A stretch of DNA of 64,000 bases from Streptomyces seoulensis (GTDB lineage Bacteria; Actinomycetota; Actinomycetes; Streptomycetales; Streptomycetaceae). The notes under the pieces were generated by a model, which was not told the DNA's origin, made no database searches, and saw only the letters and a program-made list of their open reading frames with translations. Of this stretch, positions 1 through 9,310 are shown piece after piece. The first letter of the stretch is position 1, and every line of letters starts with the position of its first letter. The DNA is taken from the NCBI GenBank assembly GCA_013364255.1, contig CP054936.1, positions 3,626,853-3,690,852 of the forward strand, written 5' to 3'. The translations under genes were made by a program, and so were the position numbers.

Positions 1-54
1 GCCCGAGTCGAACTCGGCCGCGCGTCCGCCCAGCAGACCGTCCAGGAAACCCAT
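1..54 (-). CDS. N-terminal 18 codons of a TerD-cluster protein, cut by window edge
   Basis: An ATG at 54 is preceded by a strong Shine-Dalgarno (AGGGGAGG on the minus strand, about 4 bases upstream). The visible residues read MGFLDGLLGGRAAEFDSG and run off the left edge without a stop. The gene follows DUF475 and two TerD genes on the same strand. A further member of the stress/tellurite cluster is the likely identity, but this is inferred from neighbours only; the visible part has no diagnostic domain. Confidence 0.6.
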   Translation of the reverse strand, partial: MGFLDGLLGGRAAEFDSG

Positions 55-187
55 CGTCCTCCCCTGCCTTCACCACGCTCCCGCCCCGCGCACACACGAG
101 CGGGGCGGCCCGAGGACACGGTTCGCACCGCTCGCCGTCGTCCTCGTCGGCCGCCCCGCTCGAAGCGTTCCCCAGCGGGGTGGGCTG

Positions 188-1327
188 TCACACCCGGCTG
201 TGGGCCTCGGTGTGCTCGCCCGCCGCGCCCTCCGCGGCCGCCAGCGCGCGGTTGCGGCGCACCGAGGACCAGAAGGACCAGGCGATGAGGACGACGCCGA
301 CCAGGCCGGTGATCACCTCGTTGATCTGGTACTGGATGGTGACCATGAGGATCACGGCCAGCGCGCCGATGGCGTAGTGCGCGCCGTGCTCCAGGTAGAC
401 GTAGTCGTCCAGGGTGCCCTGGCGGACCAGGTAGACGGTGAGGGACCGGACGTACATGGCGCCGATGCCGAGGCCGAGGGCCATCATCACGATGTCGTTG
501 GTGATGGCGAAGGCGCCGATCACGCCGTCGAAGGAGAAGGAGGCGTCCAGGACCTCCAGGTAGAGGAACATGAAGAAGGCGGCCTGGCCGGCCAGCTTGA
601 CGGCCGAGCGGTCCTTGCCGCTGCGGGCGGCGGCTTCCTCCTCCTCGTGCTCGCGCTCCTCCTGCTCCTCCAGGCGGTCCTCGAAGAAGCCGGACAGACC
701 GCCGACGACCATGTACGTGATCAGACCGGCGATGCCGGCGATCAGGACCGTCTGCGCCTTGTCGACGTGCGCGCCGCCGTGCTGGTGGGCGTGGGTGGCG
801 AAGGTGAAGGAGGTGATCAGCAGGACGATCAGGGCGATGCAGACCGACAGCATGTCGACCTTGCCGAGCTTGGCCAGCGGCCGCTCGATCCAGCGCAGCC
901 ACTGGATGTCCCGGTCCTCGAAGATGAAGTCGAGGAAGATCATCAGCAGGAACATGCCACCGAAGGCGGCGATCGCCGGATGGGCGTCGGTGACCAGCTG
1001 CTGGTAGCGGTCCTTGTCGTTGAAGGCCAGGTTGACGGCCTCGACGGGACCCATCTTCGCGGTGATGGCGACGATGACGACGGGGAAGACCAGACGCATG
1101 CCGAAGACGGCGATGAGCACGCCGACGGTGAGGAAGATCTTCTGCCAGAAGGCGTTCATCTTCTTCAGGACCCCGGCGTTGACCACCGCGTTGTCGAACG
1201 ACAGCGAGATCTCCAGGACGGCGAGGATCGCCACCACGCCGAACGCGGTCCATCCCCCGTAGAACACCGCGGCGATCAAGCCGAGTACGGTGATCGCGAA
1301 CGACCAGCCGAAGGTTTTCAGAAGCAC
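188..1327 (-). CDS. DUF475 (TerC-like) integral membrane protein
   Basis: 379 residues with about nine hydrophobic segments. Two acidic intramembrane motifs, SFDNAVVNAG near residue 43 and SFSFDGVIGAFA near 262, are the duplicated signature of DUF475/TerC-type metal-ion transporters. An acidic, charged loop (EEQEEREHEEEE) sits mid-protein and a hydrophilic tail ends it. TerC relatives are linked to metal (manganese) export and tellurite tolerance; the substrate here is unknown. The start is GTG at 1327. It lies downstream of two TerD genes on the same strand, which supports a shared envelope or stress role. Family assignment is firm, function is inferred. Confidence 0.88.
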   Translation of the reverse strand: MLLKTFGWSFAITVLGLIAAVFYGGWTAFGVVAILAVLEISLSFDNAVVNAGVLKKMNAFWQKIFLTVGVLIAVFGMRLVFPVVIVAITAKMGPVEAVNLAFNDKDRYQQLVTDAHPAIAAFGGMFLLMIFLDFIFEDRDIQWLRWIERPLAKLGKVDMLSVCIALIVLLITSFTFATHAHQHGGAHVDKAQTVLIAGIAGLITYMVVGGLSGFFEDRLEEQEEREHEEEEAAARSGKDRSAVKLAGQAAFFMFLYLEVLDASFSFDGVIGAFAITNDIVMMALGLGIGAMYVRSLTVYLVRQGTLDDYVYLEHGAHYAIGALAVILMVTIQYQINEVITGLVGVVLIAWSFWSSVRRNRALAAAEGAAGEHTEAHSRV

Positions 1328-1347
1328 TGGCTACCCAATCCGTATGT

Positions 1348-1387
1348 ACGGGTCTCCCCGTCGCCTGCGCACGGGTCTCTCCCCCGT
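1348..1387. other. Two tandem small hairpins upstream of the DUF475 gene
   Basis: ACGGGTCTCCCCGT (1348-1361) can pair ACGGG with CCCGT around a 4-base loop. A second copy with a 7-base loop follows at 1371-1387. They lie between the TerD stop and the DUF475 start, so they could be a weak terminator, an attenuator or an RNA-processing element. No U-tract follows. Confidence 0.4.
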
Positions 1388-1403
1388 CGCCGTACCCGGC
1401 TTT

Positions 1404-1982
1404 TTACGAAACGTTGACTCCGAAGTCTAGAGCGATGCCGCGAAGTCCGGACGCGTACCCCTGTCCGACCGCGCGGAACTTCCATTCGCCCTGGTAGCGG
1501 TAGAGCTCGCCGAAGATCATGGCCGTCTCGGTGGAGGCGTCCTCGCTCAGGTCGTAGCGGGCCAGCTCCTGGCCGTCGGCCTGGTTGACGACGCGGATGA
1601 AGGCGTTGGAGACCTGTCCGAAGGTCTGGCCGCGCTCGTCGGCCATGTGGATCGAGACCGGGAAGACGATCTTCTCGCACTGCGGCGGCACCTTGCCGAG
1701 GTCCACCAGGATCGACTCGTCGTCGCCCTCGCCCTCACCGGTGAGGTTGTCGCCGGTGTGCTCGACCGAGCCGTCCGGGCTGGTGAGCTGGTTGTAGAAG
1801 ACGAACCACTCGTCGCCCATGACCCGGTTGCCGGCGGAGCACAGCAGCGCGCTGGCGTCGAGGTCGAAGGGGGCTCCGGTGGTGGAGCGCGCGTCCCAGC
1901 CCAGACCGACCAGGACGTTGGTCAGGTTGGGTGCGGCCTTGGACAGGGAGACGTTGCCCCCCTTGGCGAGTGTGACGCCCAT
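1404..1982 (-). CDS. TerD domain protein (first copy)
   Basis: 192 residues, a complete single TerD domain. Typical motifs are the start [22 protein letters not shown]...FDLDASA near residue 27 and [15 protein letters not shown] near 75; the acidic residues in the latter two form the family's calcium sites. TerD proteins are soluble or membrane-associated calcium-binding stress proteins of the ter system. ATG at 1982 is preceded by GGGGAGG. The next gene upstream on the same strand is a paralogue, and DUF475 follows. In Streptomyces such genes have been tied to development and stress; the specific role is not visible here. Confidence 0.9.
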   Translation of the reverse strand: MGVTLAKGGNVSLSKAAPNLTNVLVGLGWDARSTTGAPFDLDASALLCSAGNRVMGDEWFVFYNQLTSPDGSVEHTGDNLTGEGEGDDESILVDLGKVPPQCEKIVFPVSIHMADERGQTFGQVSNAFIRVVNQADGQELARYDLSEDASTETAMIFGELYRYQGEWKFRAVGQGYASGLRGIALDFGVNVS

Positions 1983-2030
1983 GATGCTGGTCCTCCCCGG
2001 GGATGGTGCTTCTCTTGGTGTTCCCGCGCG

Positions 2031-2061
2031 TCCGGCGCCGCACGAAACGCGCGGCGCCGGA
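2031..2061. terminator. 11-bp hairpin between the two TerD genes
   Basis: TCCGGCGCCGC (2031-2041) pairs perfectly with GCGGCGCCGGA (2051-2061) around a 9-base loop. With no U-tract it could be a terminator typical of high-GC genomes, or an attenuator that sets the ratio of the two TerD proteins. Confidence 0.55.
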
Positions 2062-2111
2062 CGGTCGGGCGTACGGCCGCTCAGGTGGTCGCCGAGCGGC
2101 GGACGGACGGC

Positions 2112-2687
2112 TCAGACGTTGACGCCGAAGTCCTGGGCGATGCCGCGCAGGCCCGAGGCGTAGCCCTGGCCGATGGCGCGGAACTTCCACTCCGCGCCGT
2201 TGCGGTACAGCTCGCCGAAGACCATCGCCGTCTCGGTGGAGGCGTCCTCCGAGAGGTCGTAGCGGGCGATCTCCGCGCCGCCGTCCTGGTTGACCACGCG
2301 GATGTAGGCGTTGCGCACCTGGCCGAAGGACTGCTGGCGGTTCTCGGCGTCGTAGATCGAGACCGGGAAGACGATCTTCTCCACGTCGGCCGGGACGCCG
2401 GCGAGGTTCACCTTGACCACCTCGTCGTCGCCCTCGCCCTCACCGGTGAGGTTGTCACCGGTGTGCTCGACCGAGCCGTCGGGGCTCTTGAGGTTGTTGA
2501 AGAAGACGAAGTTCTGGTCGCTGCCGACCTTGCCCGCCGTGTTCAGCAGCAGGGCGCTGGCGTCCAGGTCGAAGTCGGTGCCGGTGGTCGTGCGGGCGTC
2601 CCAGCCCAGGCCGACGAGGACCGCGGTCAGGCCCGGCGCCTCCTTCGTCAGTGATACGTTGCCGCCCTTGCTGAGGCTGACTCCCAC
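2112..2687 (-). CDS. TerD domain protein (second copy)
   Basis: 191 residues, clearly paralogous to the downstream TerD gene (same MGVxLxKGGNVSL start, [31 protein letters not shown] and the FGELYR...[15 protein letters not shown] ending). The start is GTG at 2687 with GGAGGACTC immediately upstream. The calcium-binding acidic residues are conserved in both copies, so neither looks degenerate. A stem-loop separates the two genes, so they may be unequally expressed from one message. Confidence 0.9.
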   Translation of the reverse strand: MGVSLSKGGNVSLTKEAPGLTAVLVGLGWDARTTTGTDFDLDASALLLNTAGKVGSDQNFVFFNNLKSPDGSVEHTGDNLTGEGEGDDEVVKVNLAGVPADVEKIVFPVSIYDAENRQQSFGQVRNAYIRVVNQDGGAEIARYDLSEDASTETAMVFGELYRNGAEWKFRAIGQGYASGLRGIAQDFGVNV

Positions 2688-2814
2688 GAGTCCTCCATTG
2701 GTGTCCGGGGGCGGGGAGCCCCGTCGTGCGTCGGATAGGGGATCAACGTCTCGATCCTAGTGACGGGTTCCCGCACCCGGCAGGCCGTGCGGCCGAACGC
2801 GTGGAGAGCGCCGC

Positions 2815-3273
2815 TCAGAGGGTGTCGAGGGCCTTCACGTACTCGTTCAGGTCGCGGGCGTCGGGCAGGTCGTTGACGACCGTCCAGCGCACCACGCCCT
2901 CCTTGTCGACGATGAAGGTGCCGCGCACCGCGCAGCCCTTGTCCTCGTCGAAGACGCCGTAGGCGCGCGAGACCGCGCCGTGCGGCCAGAAGTCGCTCAG
3001 CAGCGGGTACTCCAGGCCCTCCTGCTCGGCGAAGACGCGCAGGGTGTGGATGGAGTCGTTGGAGACGGCGAGCAGCTGGGTGTCGTCGTTGACGAACGCC
3101 GGCAGGTTGTCGCGCAGGGCGCACAGCTCGCCGGTGCACACGCCGGTGAAGGCGAACGGGTAGAAGAGCAGCACGACGTTCTTCTCGCCGCGGAAGTCGG
3201 ACAGCCGTACGGTGCGGCCGTGGTTGTCCTTGAGCTCGAAATCGGGCGCCTTGTCGCCGGCCTGGATCGCCAT
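2815..3273 (-). CDS. AhpE-type peroxiredoxin
   Basis: 152 residues. The AhpC/TSA thioredoxin fold is evident from PDFELKDNHGRTVRLSDFRG and the active-site run PFAFTGVC, which places the peroxidatic cysteine at C46 with T43 and P39. A conserved arginine follows near residue 117 (CAVRGTF). A further cysteine occurs at C51 but no clear resolving cysteine, so a one-cysteine AhpE-like mechanism is likely: cytosolic reduction of peroxides and peroxynitrite. ATG at 3273 has AGGGGAG upstream. A strong stem-loop at 3337-3372 separates it from DUF3052, so it probably has its own promoter. Confidence 0.88.
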   Translation of the reverse strand: MAIQAGDKAPDFELKDNHGRTVRLSDFRGEKNVVLLFYPFAFTGVCTGELCALRDNLPAFVNDDTQLLAVSNDSIHTLRVFAEQEGLEYPLLSDFWPHGAVSRAYGVFDEDKGCAVRGTFIVDKEGVVRWTVVNDLPDARDLNEYVKALDTL

Positions 3274-3336
3274 CGTCCTGCTCCCCTTCGGTGAGGCTGT
3301 TCGGGTGGGACCACCCTACGCAGCGATCACCACGGG

Positions 3337-3372
3337 CCGGCGGACGGGCCGACACCGCGGCCCGTCCGCCGG
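3337..3372. terminator. 14-bp perfect stem-loop downstream of DUF3052
   Basis: CCGGCGGACGGGCC (3337-3350) pairs perfectly with GGCCCGTCCGCCGG (3359-3372), loop 8 bases. It sits just after the DUF3052 stop on the minus strand and is the likely terminator of that gene. Confidence 0.75.
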
Positions 3373-3399
3373 GACTCCGGGCGTGCCGGACGCCCGGGA

Positions 3400-3837
3400 C
3401 TACTTCTTGGACTTGGCCGCCTTGGGGGTCAGCAGCCGCGTGCCGTTCCAGTCCTTGCCCACGCTGACGCTCTTGGTCTGCGAGAGGCCGGCGGTCGTCG
3501 CCGCGTCTCCGATGTCACTGGGCTCGACGTATCCGTCCCGGCCGGTCTTCGGCGTCAGGAGCAGGATCACTCCGCCCTCGTCGAGGAAGCTCAGCGTGTC
3601 GACCAGCGCGTCCGTCAGGTCGCCGTCCTCGTCGCGGAACCACAGCACCACGGCGTCGGCAACGTCGTCGTAGTCCTCGTCGACGAGCTCGGTGCCGGTG
3701 ACTTCCTCGATGGACTCGCGGAGCTCCTGGTCGACGTCGTCGTCGTAGCCGATCTCCTGGACCACCTGCCCGGGCTGGAAACCCAGCCTGCCGGCCGGGT
3801 TGGTCCGCTCCTCCGCGTGGTCCGCGGTCGCGCTCAC
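3400..3837 (-). CDS. DUF3052 family protein
   Basis: 145 residues from a GTG at 3837 preceded by AGGAGG, a near-perfect ribosome site. The upstream in-frame extension to 4203 lacks any such signal and is rejected. The protein is acidic in its middle (YDDDVDQELRES, DEDYDDVADAVVLWFRDEDGD) and ends in a basic AAKSKK tail. It matches the actinobacterial DUF3052 family, function unknown, which I remember sitting beside aceE and the peroxiredoxin gene in Streptomyces. The divergent arrangement with aceE may mean shared control. Confidence 0.85.
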   Translation of the reverse strand: MSATADHAEERTNPAGRLGFQPGQVVQEIGYDDDVDQELRESIEEVTGTELVDEDYDDVADAVVLWFRDEDGDLTDALVDTLSFLDEGGVILLLTPKTGRDGYVEPSDIGDAATTAGLSQTKSVSVGKDWNGTRLLTPKAAKSKK

Positions 3838-4241
3838 GGGGTGCCTCCTGATCATGTTGCGATTGGGTCTTCGGCCTCGCGCGTGCGCGAAGCGTTGGCC
3901 GTAGTCCACACGGGCGGACCGGATCGCGCAAGTACCCGGCGGTTCGGACCGCCGAAACGGTGACGTTCCCGACTGTCTCGCCGCAACTCCTGACACCGTA
4001 TCCCGGCCCGCGGTGACGTACACCACACCATTGTGTCCGTTTCGCCCGGTCGGCAACCCAGGACGCGAGGGCCGATGGTCCCCGGCGCGCGTTCTCCCCG
4101 TCGTCTTCCTTCCGGCAGAGATGACTTTGCCTGTCGCGAGGTACACGATGGGGAATGGTCCAGGCGCAGGATCACGACCTGACACCGTCCCCGACCCGCA
4201 CAAAAATCAGAAATGTCGCCCTCTGACAGGTAAGGAACAGC
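3838..4241. promoter_or_regulatory. 404-bp divergent promoter region, DUF3052 / aceE
   Basis: No reading frame with a credible start or ribosome site lies here. The region is relatively AT-rich for this genome close to aceE (CAAAAATCAGAAATG near 4201) and must hold the promoters of both divergent genes. I see no -35/-10 pair convincing enough to place. The short ORF 4013-4303 overlaps aceE in another frame and has no family features. Confidence 0.5.
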
Positions 4242-6989
4242 GTGGCTTCCGGATCCGATCGAAACCCGATCATCATTGGCGGCCTTCCGAGTCAGGTTCC
4301 TGACTTCGATCCCGAGGAGACCCAGGAGTGGCTCGACTCGCTCGACGCCGCCGTGGACGAGCGCGGCCGGGAGCGGGCCCGCTACCTCATGCTCCGGCTG
4401 ATCGAGCGCGCCCGGGAGCGGCGCGTGGCCGTCCCGGAGATGCGCTCCACGGACTACGTCAACACCATCCCCACCAAGAGCGAGCCGTTCTTCCCGGGCA
4501 ACGAGGAGATCGAGCGCAAGATCCTCAACGCCACCCGCTGGAACGCCGCGGTGATGGTCTCCCGCGCCCAGCGCCCCGGCATCGGCGTCGGCGGCCACAT
4601 CGCCACCTTCGCCTCCTCCGCCTCGCTCTACGACGTCGGCTTCAACCACTTCTTCCGCGGCAAGGACGACGGCAGGGGCGGTGACCAGGTCTTCTTCCAG
4701 GGGCACGCCTCGCCGGGCATCTACGCCCGCGCGTACCTGCTGGACCGGCTCACCGAGCGGCACCTGGACGGCTTCCGCCAGGAGAAGTCCAAGGCGCCCT
4801 ACGGCCTGTCCAGCTACCCGCACCCGCGGTCGATGCCGGACTTCTGGGAGTTCCCCACCGTCTCCATGGGCCTCGGCCCGATCGGGGCGATCTACCAGGC
4901 CCGGATGAACCGCTACATGCAGGCGCGCGAGCTGGCCGACACCTCCGGCTCGCACGTGTGGGCGTTCCTCGGCGACGGCGAGATGGACGAGCCCGAGTCG
5001 CTCGGCCAGCTGTCCATCGCCGCCCGCGAGGGCCTGGACAACCTGACCTTCGTGGTCAACTGCAACCTCCAGCGCCTGGACGGCCCGGTGCGCGGCAACG
5101 GCAAGATCATCCAGGAGCTGGAGTCGGTCTTCCGGGGCGCCGGCTGGAACGTGATCAAGCTCATCTGGGACCGCACCTGGGACCCGCTGCTGGCACAGGA
5201 CCGCGACGGCCTGCTGGTCAACCGGATGAACACCACCCCGGACGGCCAGTTCCAGACCTACGCCACGGAGTCGGGCGGCTACATCCGCGACCACTTCTTC
5301 GGCGACGACCAGCGGCTGCGCGCGATGGTCGAGAACATGAGCGACGACCAGATCCTGCACCTGGGCCGCGGCGGCCACGACCACCGCAAGATCTACGCGG
5401 CGTTCAAGGCGGCCAAGGAGCACAAGGGCCAGCCGACCGTCATCCTGGCCAAGACGGTCAAGGGCTGGACGCTGGGCCCCAACTTCGAGGGCCGCAACGC
5501 CACGCATCAGATGAAGAAGCTGACGGTCGACGACCTCAAGCGCTTCCGGGACCGGCTGCACCTGCCGATCTCCGACCAGGAGCTGGAGTCCGGCGCGCCG
5601 CCGTACTACCACCCGGGCCGCGACAGCGACGAGATCCAGTACATGCACGACATGCGCCGGCAGCTCGGCGGCTACGTCCCGACCCGGGTCGTGCGGGCGA
5701 AGCCGCTGCCGCTGCCGGCGGACAAGACGTACGCGTCCGTGAAGAAGGGCTCCGGTCAGCAGGCCATCGCCACCACCATGGCGTTCGTCCGGCTGCTGAA
5801 GGACCTCATGCGGGACAAGGAGCTGGGCCGGCGGTTCGTGCTGATCGCGCCGGACGAGTACCGCACCTTCGGCATGGACTCGTTCTTCCCGAGCGCGAAG
5901 ATCTACAACCCGCTCGGTCAGCAGTACGAGTCCGTGGACCGCGATCTGCTGCTCGCGTACAAGGAGTCGCCGACCGGGCAGCTGCTGCACGACGGCATCT
6001 CGGAGGCGGGCTGCACGGCCTCCGCGATCGCGGCCGGCTCGGCCTACGCCACCCACGGCGAGCCGCTGATCCCGGTCTACGTCTTCTACTCGATGTTCGG
6101 TTTCCAGCGCACCGGCGACCAGTTCTGGCAGATGGCCGACCAGCTGGCGCGCGGTTTCGTCCTGGGCGCGACCGCCGGCCGCACCACCCTGACCGGTGAG
6201 GGCCTCCAGCACGCCGACGGCCACTCGCAGCTGCTGGCCTCGACCAACCCGGGGTGCGTGGCCTACGACCCGGCCTACGGCTACGAGATCGCGCACATCG
6301 TGCAGGACGGCCTGCGCCGGATGTACGGCGCCGACGCGGAGCACCCGCACGGCGAGGACGTCTTCTACTACCTCACCGTCTACAACGAGCCGATCCAGCA
6401 GCCGGCCGAGCCGGCGGACGTGGACGTGGAGGGCATCCTCAAGGGCGTGCACCGCATCTCGGCCGGCTCGGCCGGCGAGCTGCCGGCGCAGATCATCGCC
6501 TCCGGCGTGGCGGTGCCGTGGGCCCTGGAGGCGCAGCGGATGCTGGCCGCGGACTGGAACGTGAAGGCCGACGTGTGGTCGGCGACGTCCTGGAACGAGC
6601 TGCGGCGCGAGGCCGTGGCGTGCGAGGAGCACAACCTGCTGCACCCGGAGGAGGAGCAGCGGGTGCCGTGGGTGACGCGGAAGCTGAGCGGGGCGCAGGG
6701 GCCGTTCGTGGCCGTCTCGGACTGGATGCGCGCGGTGCCGGACCAGATCGCGCGGTGGGTGCCGGGCACGTACCAGTCGCTGGGCGCGGACGGCTTCGGC
6801 TTCGCCGACACCCGCGGCGCGGCCCGGCGGTTCTTCCACATCGACGCGCCGTCGATCGTGGTGGGCGTGCTGACCGAGCTGGCGCGCGAGGGGAAGGTGG
6901 ACCGCTCGGTGCTGAAGCAGGCGATCGACCGCTACCGGCTGCTGGACGTGGCGGCGGCCGACCCGGGCACGGCGGGCGGCGACGCGTAG
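4242..6989 (+). CDS. aceE: Pyruvate dehydrogenase E1 component, homodimeric type
   Basis: 915 residues, the usual length for homodimeric E1. It decarboxylates pyruvate with thiamine diphosphate and passes the acetyl group to E2 lipoate in the cytosolic PDH complex. The thiamine-diphosphate motif begins with GDG at residues 244-246 ([12 protein letters not shown]) and ends in NCN about 30 residues later. The N-terminal [19 protein letters not shown], the central KTVKGWTLG and the C-terminal transketolase-type domain are all present. The start is GTG at 4242, with AAGGAA 5 bases upstream. A perfect 17-bp terminator follows. It is a stand-alone gene; E2 and E3 are not in the window. Confidence 0.97.
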   Translation: MASGSDRNPIIIGGLPSQVPDFDPEETQEWLDSLDAAVDERGRERARYLMLRLIERARERRVAVPEMRSTDYVNTIPTKSEPFFPGNEEIERKILNATRWNAAVMVSRAQRPGIGVGGHIATFASSASLYDVGFNHFFRGKDDGRGGDQVFFQGHASPGIYARAYLLDRLTERHLDGFRQEKSKAPYGLSSYPHPRSMPDFWEFPTVSMGLGPIGAIYQARMNRYMQARELADTSGSHVWAFLGDGEMDEPESLGQLSIAAREGLDNLTFVVNCNLQRLDGPVRGNGKIIQELESVFRGAGWNVIKLIWDRTWDPLLAQDRDGLLVNRMNTTPDGQFQTYATESGGYIRDHFFGDDQRLRAMVENMSDDQILHLGRGGHDHRKIYAAFKAAKEHKGQPTVILAKTVKGWTLGPNFEGRNATHQMKKLTVDDLKRFRDRLHLPISDQELESGAPPYYHPGRDSDEIQYMHDMRRQLGGYVPTRVVRAKPLPLPADKTYASVKKGSGQQAIATTMAFVRLLKDLMRDKELGRRFVLIAPDEYRTFGMDSFFPSAKIYNPLGQQYESVDRDLLLAYKESPTGQLLHDGISEAGCTASAIAAGSAYATHGEPLIPVYVFYSMFGFQRTGDQFWQMADQLARGFVLGATAGRTTLTGEGLQHADGHSQLLASTNPGCVAYDPAYGYEIAHIVQDGLRRMYGADAEHPHGEDVFYYLTVYNEPIQQPAEPADVDVEGILKGVHRISAGSAGELPAQIIASGVAVPWALEAQRMLAADWNVKADVWSATSWNELRREAVACEEHNLLHPEEEQRVPWVTRKLSGAQGPFVAVSDWMRAVPDQIARWVPGTYQSLGADGFGFADTRGAARRFFHIDAPSIVVGVLTELAREGKVDRSVLKQAIDRYRLLDVAAADPGTAGGDA

Positions 6990-7015
6990 GGCCCTGACCG
7001 CCCGACCCGGGCACG

Positions 7016-7054
7016 GACCGGGCCCCCGCCTCGTGGAGAGGCGGGGGCCCGGTC
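7016..7054. terminator. 17-bp perfect bidirectional terminator
   Basis: GACCGGGCCCCCGCCTC (7016-7032) pairs perfectly with 7038-7054 around GTGGA. It lies between the convergent aceE and DUF4190-type genes and can serve both. Confidence 0.9.
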
Positions 7055-7085
7055 CCGTTTCCGGTGCGCCGCGGGGGCGCCTGGG

Positions 7086-7397
7086 TCAGAGCAGTCCGTT
7101 GCCCCAGGTCGCCGCTCCGGCCAGTGCGATGACGGCCAGGAGGGTGTCGATGGCGCCCAGTACGACGGCGATCAGCGCCGGCAGCGAGCGGTTCGCGCCC
7201 GCCCAGCTGCGGCCCATCGCCAGCCAGCCGCAGACGACCGCCACCGGGCCCAGGATGATGGGCAGCACGAAGAATCCGGCGATCGCGCAGATGGTTCCGA
7301 TGATCCCGAGCGTCGCGCTGTCCGGCCCGGTCCGCGACCACATACGGCCGCGTGAACGGGGGTGTCCGCGCGTTCCCTGTCCGAAGCCCGCCATCAT
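7086..7397 (-). CDS. Small DUF4190-like membrane protein
   Basis: 103 residues. A polar, arginine-rich N-terminus is followed by two hydrophobic segments (ATLGIIGTICAIAGFFVLPIILGPVAVVCGWLAMG and LPALIAVVLGAIDTLLAVIAL), the DUF4190 pattern of two membrane helices around a G-W-L-A-M-G turn. Function unknown. Three candidate starts stand in a row (TTG 7400, ATG 7397, ATG 7394). GAGGAG just upstream fits the ATGs, and 7397 is taken. A 10-bp inverted repeat ends right at the ribosome site. Confidence 0.7.
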   Translation of the reverse strand: MMAGFGQGTRGHPRSRGRMWSRTGPDSATLGIIGTICAIAGFFVLPIILGPVAVVCGWLAMGRSWAGANRSLPALIAVVLGAIDTLLAVIALAGAATWGNGLL

Positions 7398-7403
7398 CAA
7401 CTC

Positions 7404-7442
7404 CTCGAACCCCGGGTCGAGTTGGCGTTCTTGGGGTTCGAG
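7404..7442 (-). promoter_or_regulatory. Inverted repeat abutting the ribosome site of the DUF4190-like gene
   Basis: CTCGAACCCC (7404-7413) and GGGGTTCGAG (7433-7442) are exact inverted copies separated by 19 bases. In the minus-strand leader the stem ends within the GAGGAG ribosome site, so folding could limit translation; alternatively it is a protein-binding site. Confidence 0.45.
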
Positions 7443-7486
7443 GTGCGGGTACCCCCGTTCGGTCTGTCAATCCCTTTTCCCACCGC

Positions 7487-7556
7487 GGACGGGGCTTTTC
7501 CGCCGCGGGACGGGGCTTATCCGCCGCGGGACAGGGCTTTCCGCCGCGGACGGGGC
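7487..7556. repeat. Tandem repeat, about 21 bp x 3.4
   Basis: Units 7487-7507, 7508-7528 and a shortened 7529-7547 follow the pattern GGACGGGGCTTTTCCGCCGC, with a fourth partial copy up to the MFS stop codon. The first two differ at one base. It fills the space downstream of the MFS gene; no coding role is visible. Confidence 0.75.
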
Positions 7557-7557
7557 G

Positions 7558-9177
7558 TCAGATGTGGCCGACGCCCGCGCCGGCCTCCGCGTTCGCGCCG
7601 CGCTTGGTGAGCAGCGCCACCAGGATGGCCACGGCCGCGACGCCGGCGGCGACCAGCGAGGCGAGGCTCATGCCGGAGATGAACGTGTCGTGGGCGACGG
7701 CGGTGACCTTCGCGGCGATCTGCGCCGGCATCTCCTTGGTCACCGGCGCGATGCCCTGCTGCACCGCCTGGGACGCCTGGCCCGCCTGGGCCTCGGTGAG
7801 CGGCGGCAGGCCGGCGTCCTTCCAGTTGCCGGCCAGGTCGTTGTCGACCTTGGAGGCCATCACGGCGCCGAGCACGGCGGTGCCGAGGCTGCCGCCGATC
7901 TGCATGGCGGCCTGCTGGAGACCGCCGGCCACGCCGGACAGCTCCATCGGCGCGTTGCCGACGATGACCTCGGTGGCGCCGACCATGACCGGGGCGAGGC
8001 CGAGTCCGAGCAGGGCGAACCAGAGCGACATGACGGCGCTGCCGGTGCCCGTGTCGAGCGTGGACATGCCGTACATGGCGATCGCGGTGCAGGCCATGCC
8101 GCCGGCCAGCGGGATGCGCGGCCCCACCTTGGTGATCATCGCGCCCGCCAGCGGCGAGCCGACGATCATCATGCCGGTGAGCGGCAGCAGGTGCAGACCC
8201 GCGTCGATCGGGCTCATCCCGTGCACGTTCTGGAGGTAGAAGGTGACGAAGAACAGGCCGCCCATGAACGCGATGGCCATCAGCACCATCAGCACCACGC
8301 CCGCCGACAGCGGGATGGAGCGGAACAGACCGAGCGGGATCAGCGGCTCCTTGACCCGCGTCTCCCAGAAGGCGAAGGCGGCGAAGGCGAGGACGGCCGC
8401 GCCGAGGAAGGCCCAGGTCTTGCCGTCGCCCCAGCCCCAGGCCGGCGCCTTGATGAGCGCCCACACCAGGCAGAACATCGCGCCGGACAGCAGGGCGATG
8501 CCGGGGATGTCGAAGGAGCGCGGGGCGTTCCGCGCGCGGTGGTCGAGCAGGATCAGCGCGCCCAGGATCAGGGCGAGGGCGCCGACCGGCACGTTGATGA
8601 AGAACACCGACTGCCAGTTGACGTGCTCGACGAGGACGCCGCCGAGGATCGGGCCGCCGGCGGTGGAGGCGCCGATGACCATGCCCCAGATGCCGATGGC
8701 CATGTTCAGCTTCTCGGCCGGGAAGGTGGCCCGCAGCAGGCCGAGCGCGGCCGGCATCAGCAGCGCGCCGAACAGGCCCTGGAAGACGCGGAAGGTGACG
8801 ACCATGCCGATGGTGTCGGACAGGCCGATGGCGCCGGAGGCGGCGGCGAAGCCGGTCACGCCGATCAGGAAGGTCTGCCGGTGACCGAAGCGGTCGCCGA
8901 GCTTGCCCGCGGTGATCAGGGAGACGGCGAGCGCCAGGAAGTAGGCGTTGGTGATCCACTGGAGCTGCGCCCAGCTGGCGTGGAGGTCCTTGCCGATGGC
9001 CGGGTTGGCGATGGCCACGATGGTGCCGTCCAGGGCCACCATCATGACCCCTACGGCGACGGTGATCAGGGTGAGCCAGGGGTGCCCGCGCATCCCCTCG
9101 GCCGCCGCGGGCTGCGACGGGTCCCCGGACGCGTCGCCCCCCTGCCCCGTTGCGTCGATGGTGGTCTGACTAGTCAT
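7558..9177 (-). CDS. MFS drug-efflux transporter, DHA2 (EmrB/QacA) type
   Basis: 539 residues with about 14 membrane helices. Conserved marks include the helix-1 region VALDGTIVAIANPAIG, the loop 2-3 motif GKLGDRFGHRQ and the helix-5 antiporter pattern GGPILGGVLVEHVNWQSVFFINVPVG. It should export a toxic compound or metabolite in exchange for protons. The start is taken at ATG 9177, because a -35/-10 pair with TAGCCT ends only 7 bases before it and no Shine-Dalgarno is present, implying a leaderless mRNA. The divergent neighbour is a TetR repressor, and the promoter overlaps a perfect palindrome, so substrate-induced derepression is likely. Confidence 0.9.
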   Translation of the reverse strand: MTSQTTIDATGQGGDASGDPSQPAAAEGMRGHPWLTLITVAVGVMMVALDGTIVAIANPAIGKDLHASWAQLQWITNAYFLALAVSLITAGKLGDRFGHRQTFLIGVTGFAAASGAIGLSDTIGMVVTFRVFQGLFGALLMPAALGLLRATFPAEKLNMAIGIWGMVIGASTAGGPILGGVLVEHVNWQSVFFINVPVGALALILGALILLDHRARNAPRSFDIPGIALLSGAMFCLVWALIKAPAWGWGDGKTWAFLGAAVLAFAAFAFWETRVKEPLIPLGLFRSIPLSAGVVLMVLMAIAFMGGLFFVTFYLQNVHGMSPIDAGLHLLPLTGMMIVGSPLAGAMITKVGPRIPLAGGMACTAIAMYGMSTLDTGTGSAVMSLWFALLGLGLAPVMVGATEVIVGNAPMELSGVAGGLQQAAMQIGGSLGTAVLGAVMASKVDNDLAGNWKDAGLPPLTEAQAGQASQAVQQGIAPVTKEMPAQIAAKVTAVAHDTFISGMSLASLVAAGVAAVAILVALLTKRGANAEAGAGVGHI

Positions 9178-9184
9178 ACATTGG

Positions 9185-9240
9185 AGGCTAGTGTCAGTCA
9201 CTGACAACTGACAAACCGATTCACAAGTCGGTAACTGACA
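9185..9240 (-). promoter_or_regulatory. Leaderless promoter and TetR-type operator between MFS and tetR
   Basis: On the minus strand TTGTCA (9209-9214), an 18-bp spacer and TAGCCT (9185-9190) precede the MFS ATG by 7 bases. Inside the spacer is the perfect palindrome TGTCAGTCACTGACA (9192-9206). The half-site ACTGACA recurs directly at 9207-9213 and 9234-9240. Bound repressor would cover -35 to -10 and could also reach the tetR promoter. Confidence 0.75.
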
Positions 9241-9310
9241 CATCACCCTCCTTTACGCTGAACAGGGGAAACAGGGAGACCAGAGGGTCACGGGAAGCAC
9301 GGAGAAGACC

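Noticed and set aside
200..1417. Long antisense ORF opposite the DUF475 gene, and similar long ORFs opposite aceE (3852-6839), GH35 (44853-48323) and the S8 protease (56691-60515)
   Set aside because: GC-rich codon bias leaves few stops in opposite frames. The translations are His/Val/Arg/Gly-rich without any family motif, and the sense genes are certain.
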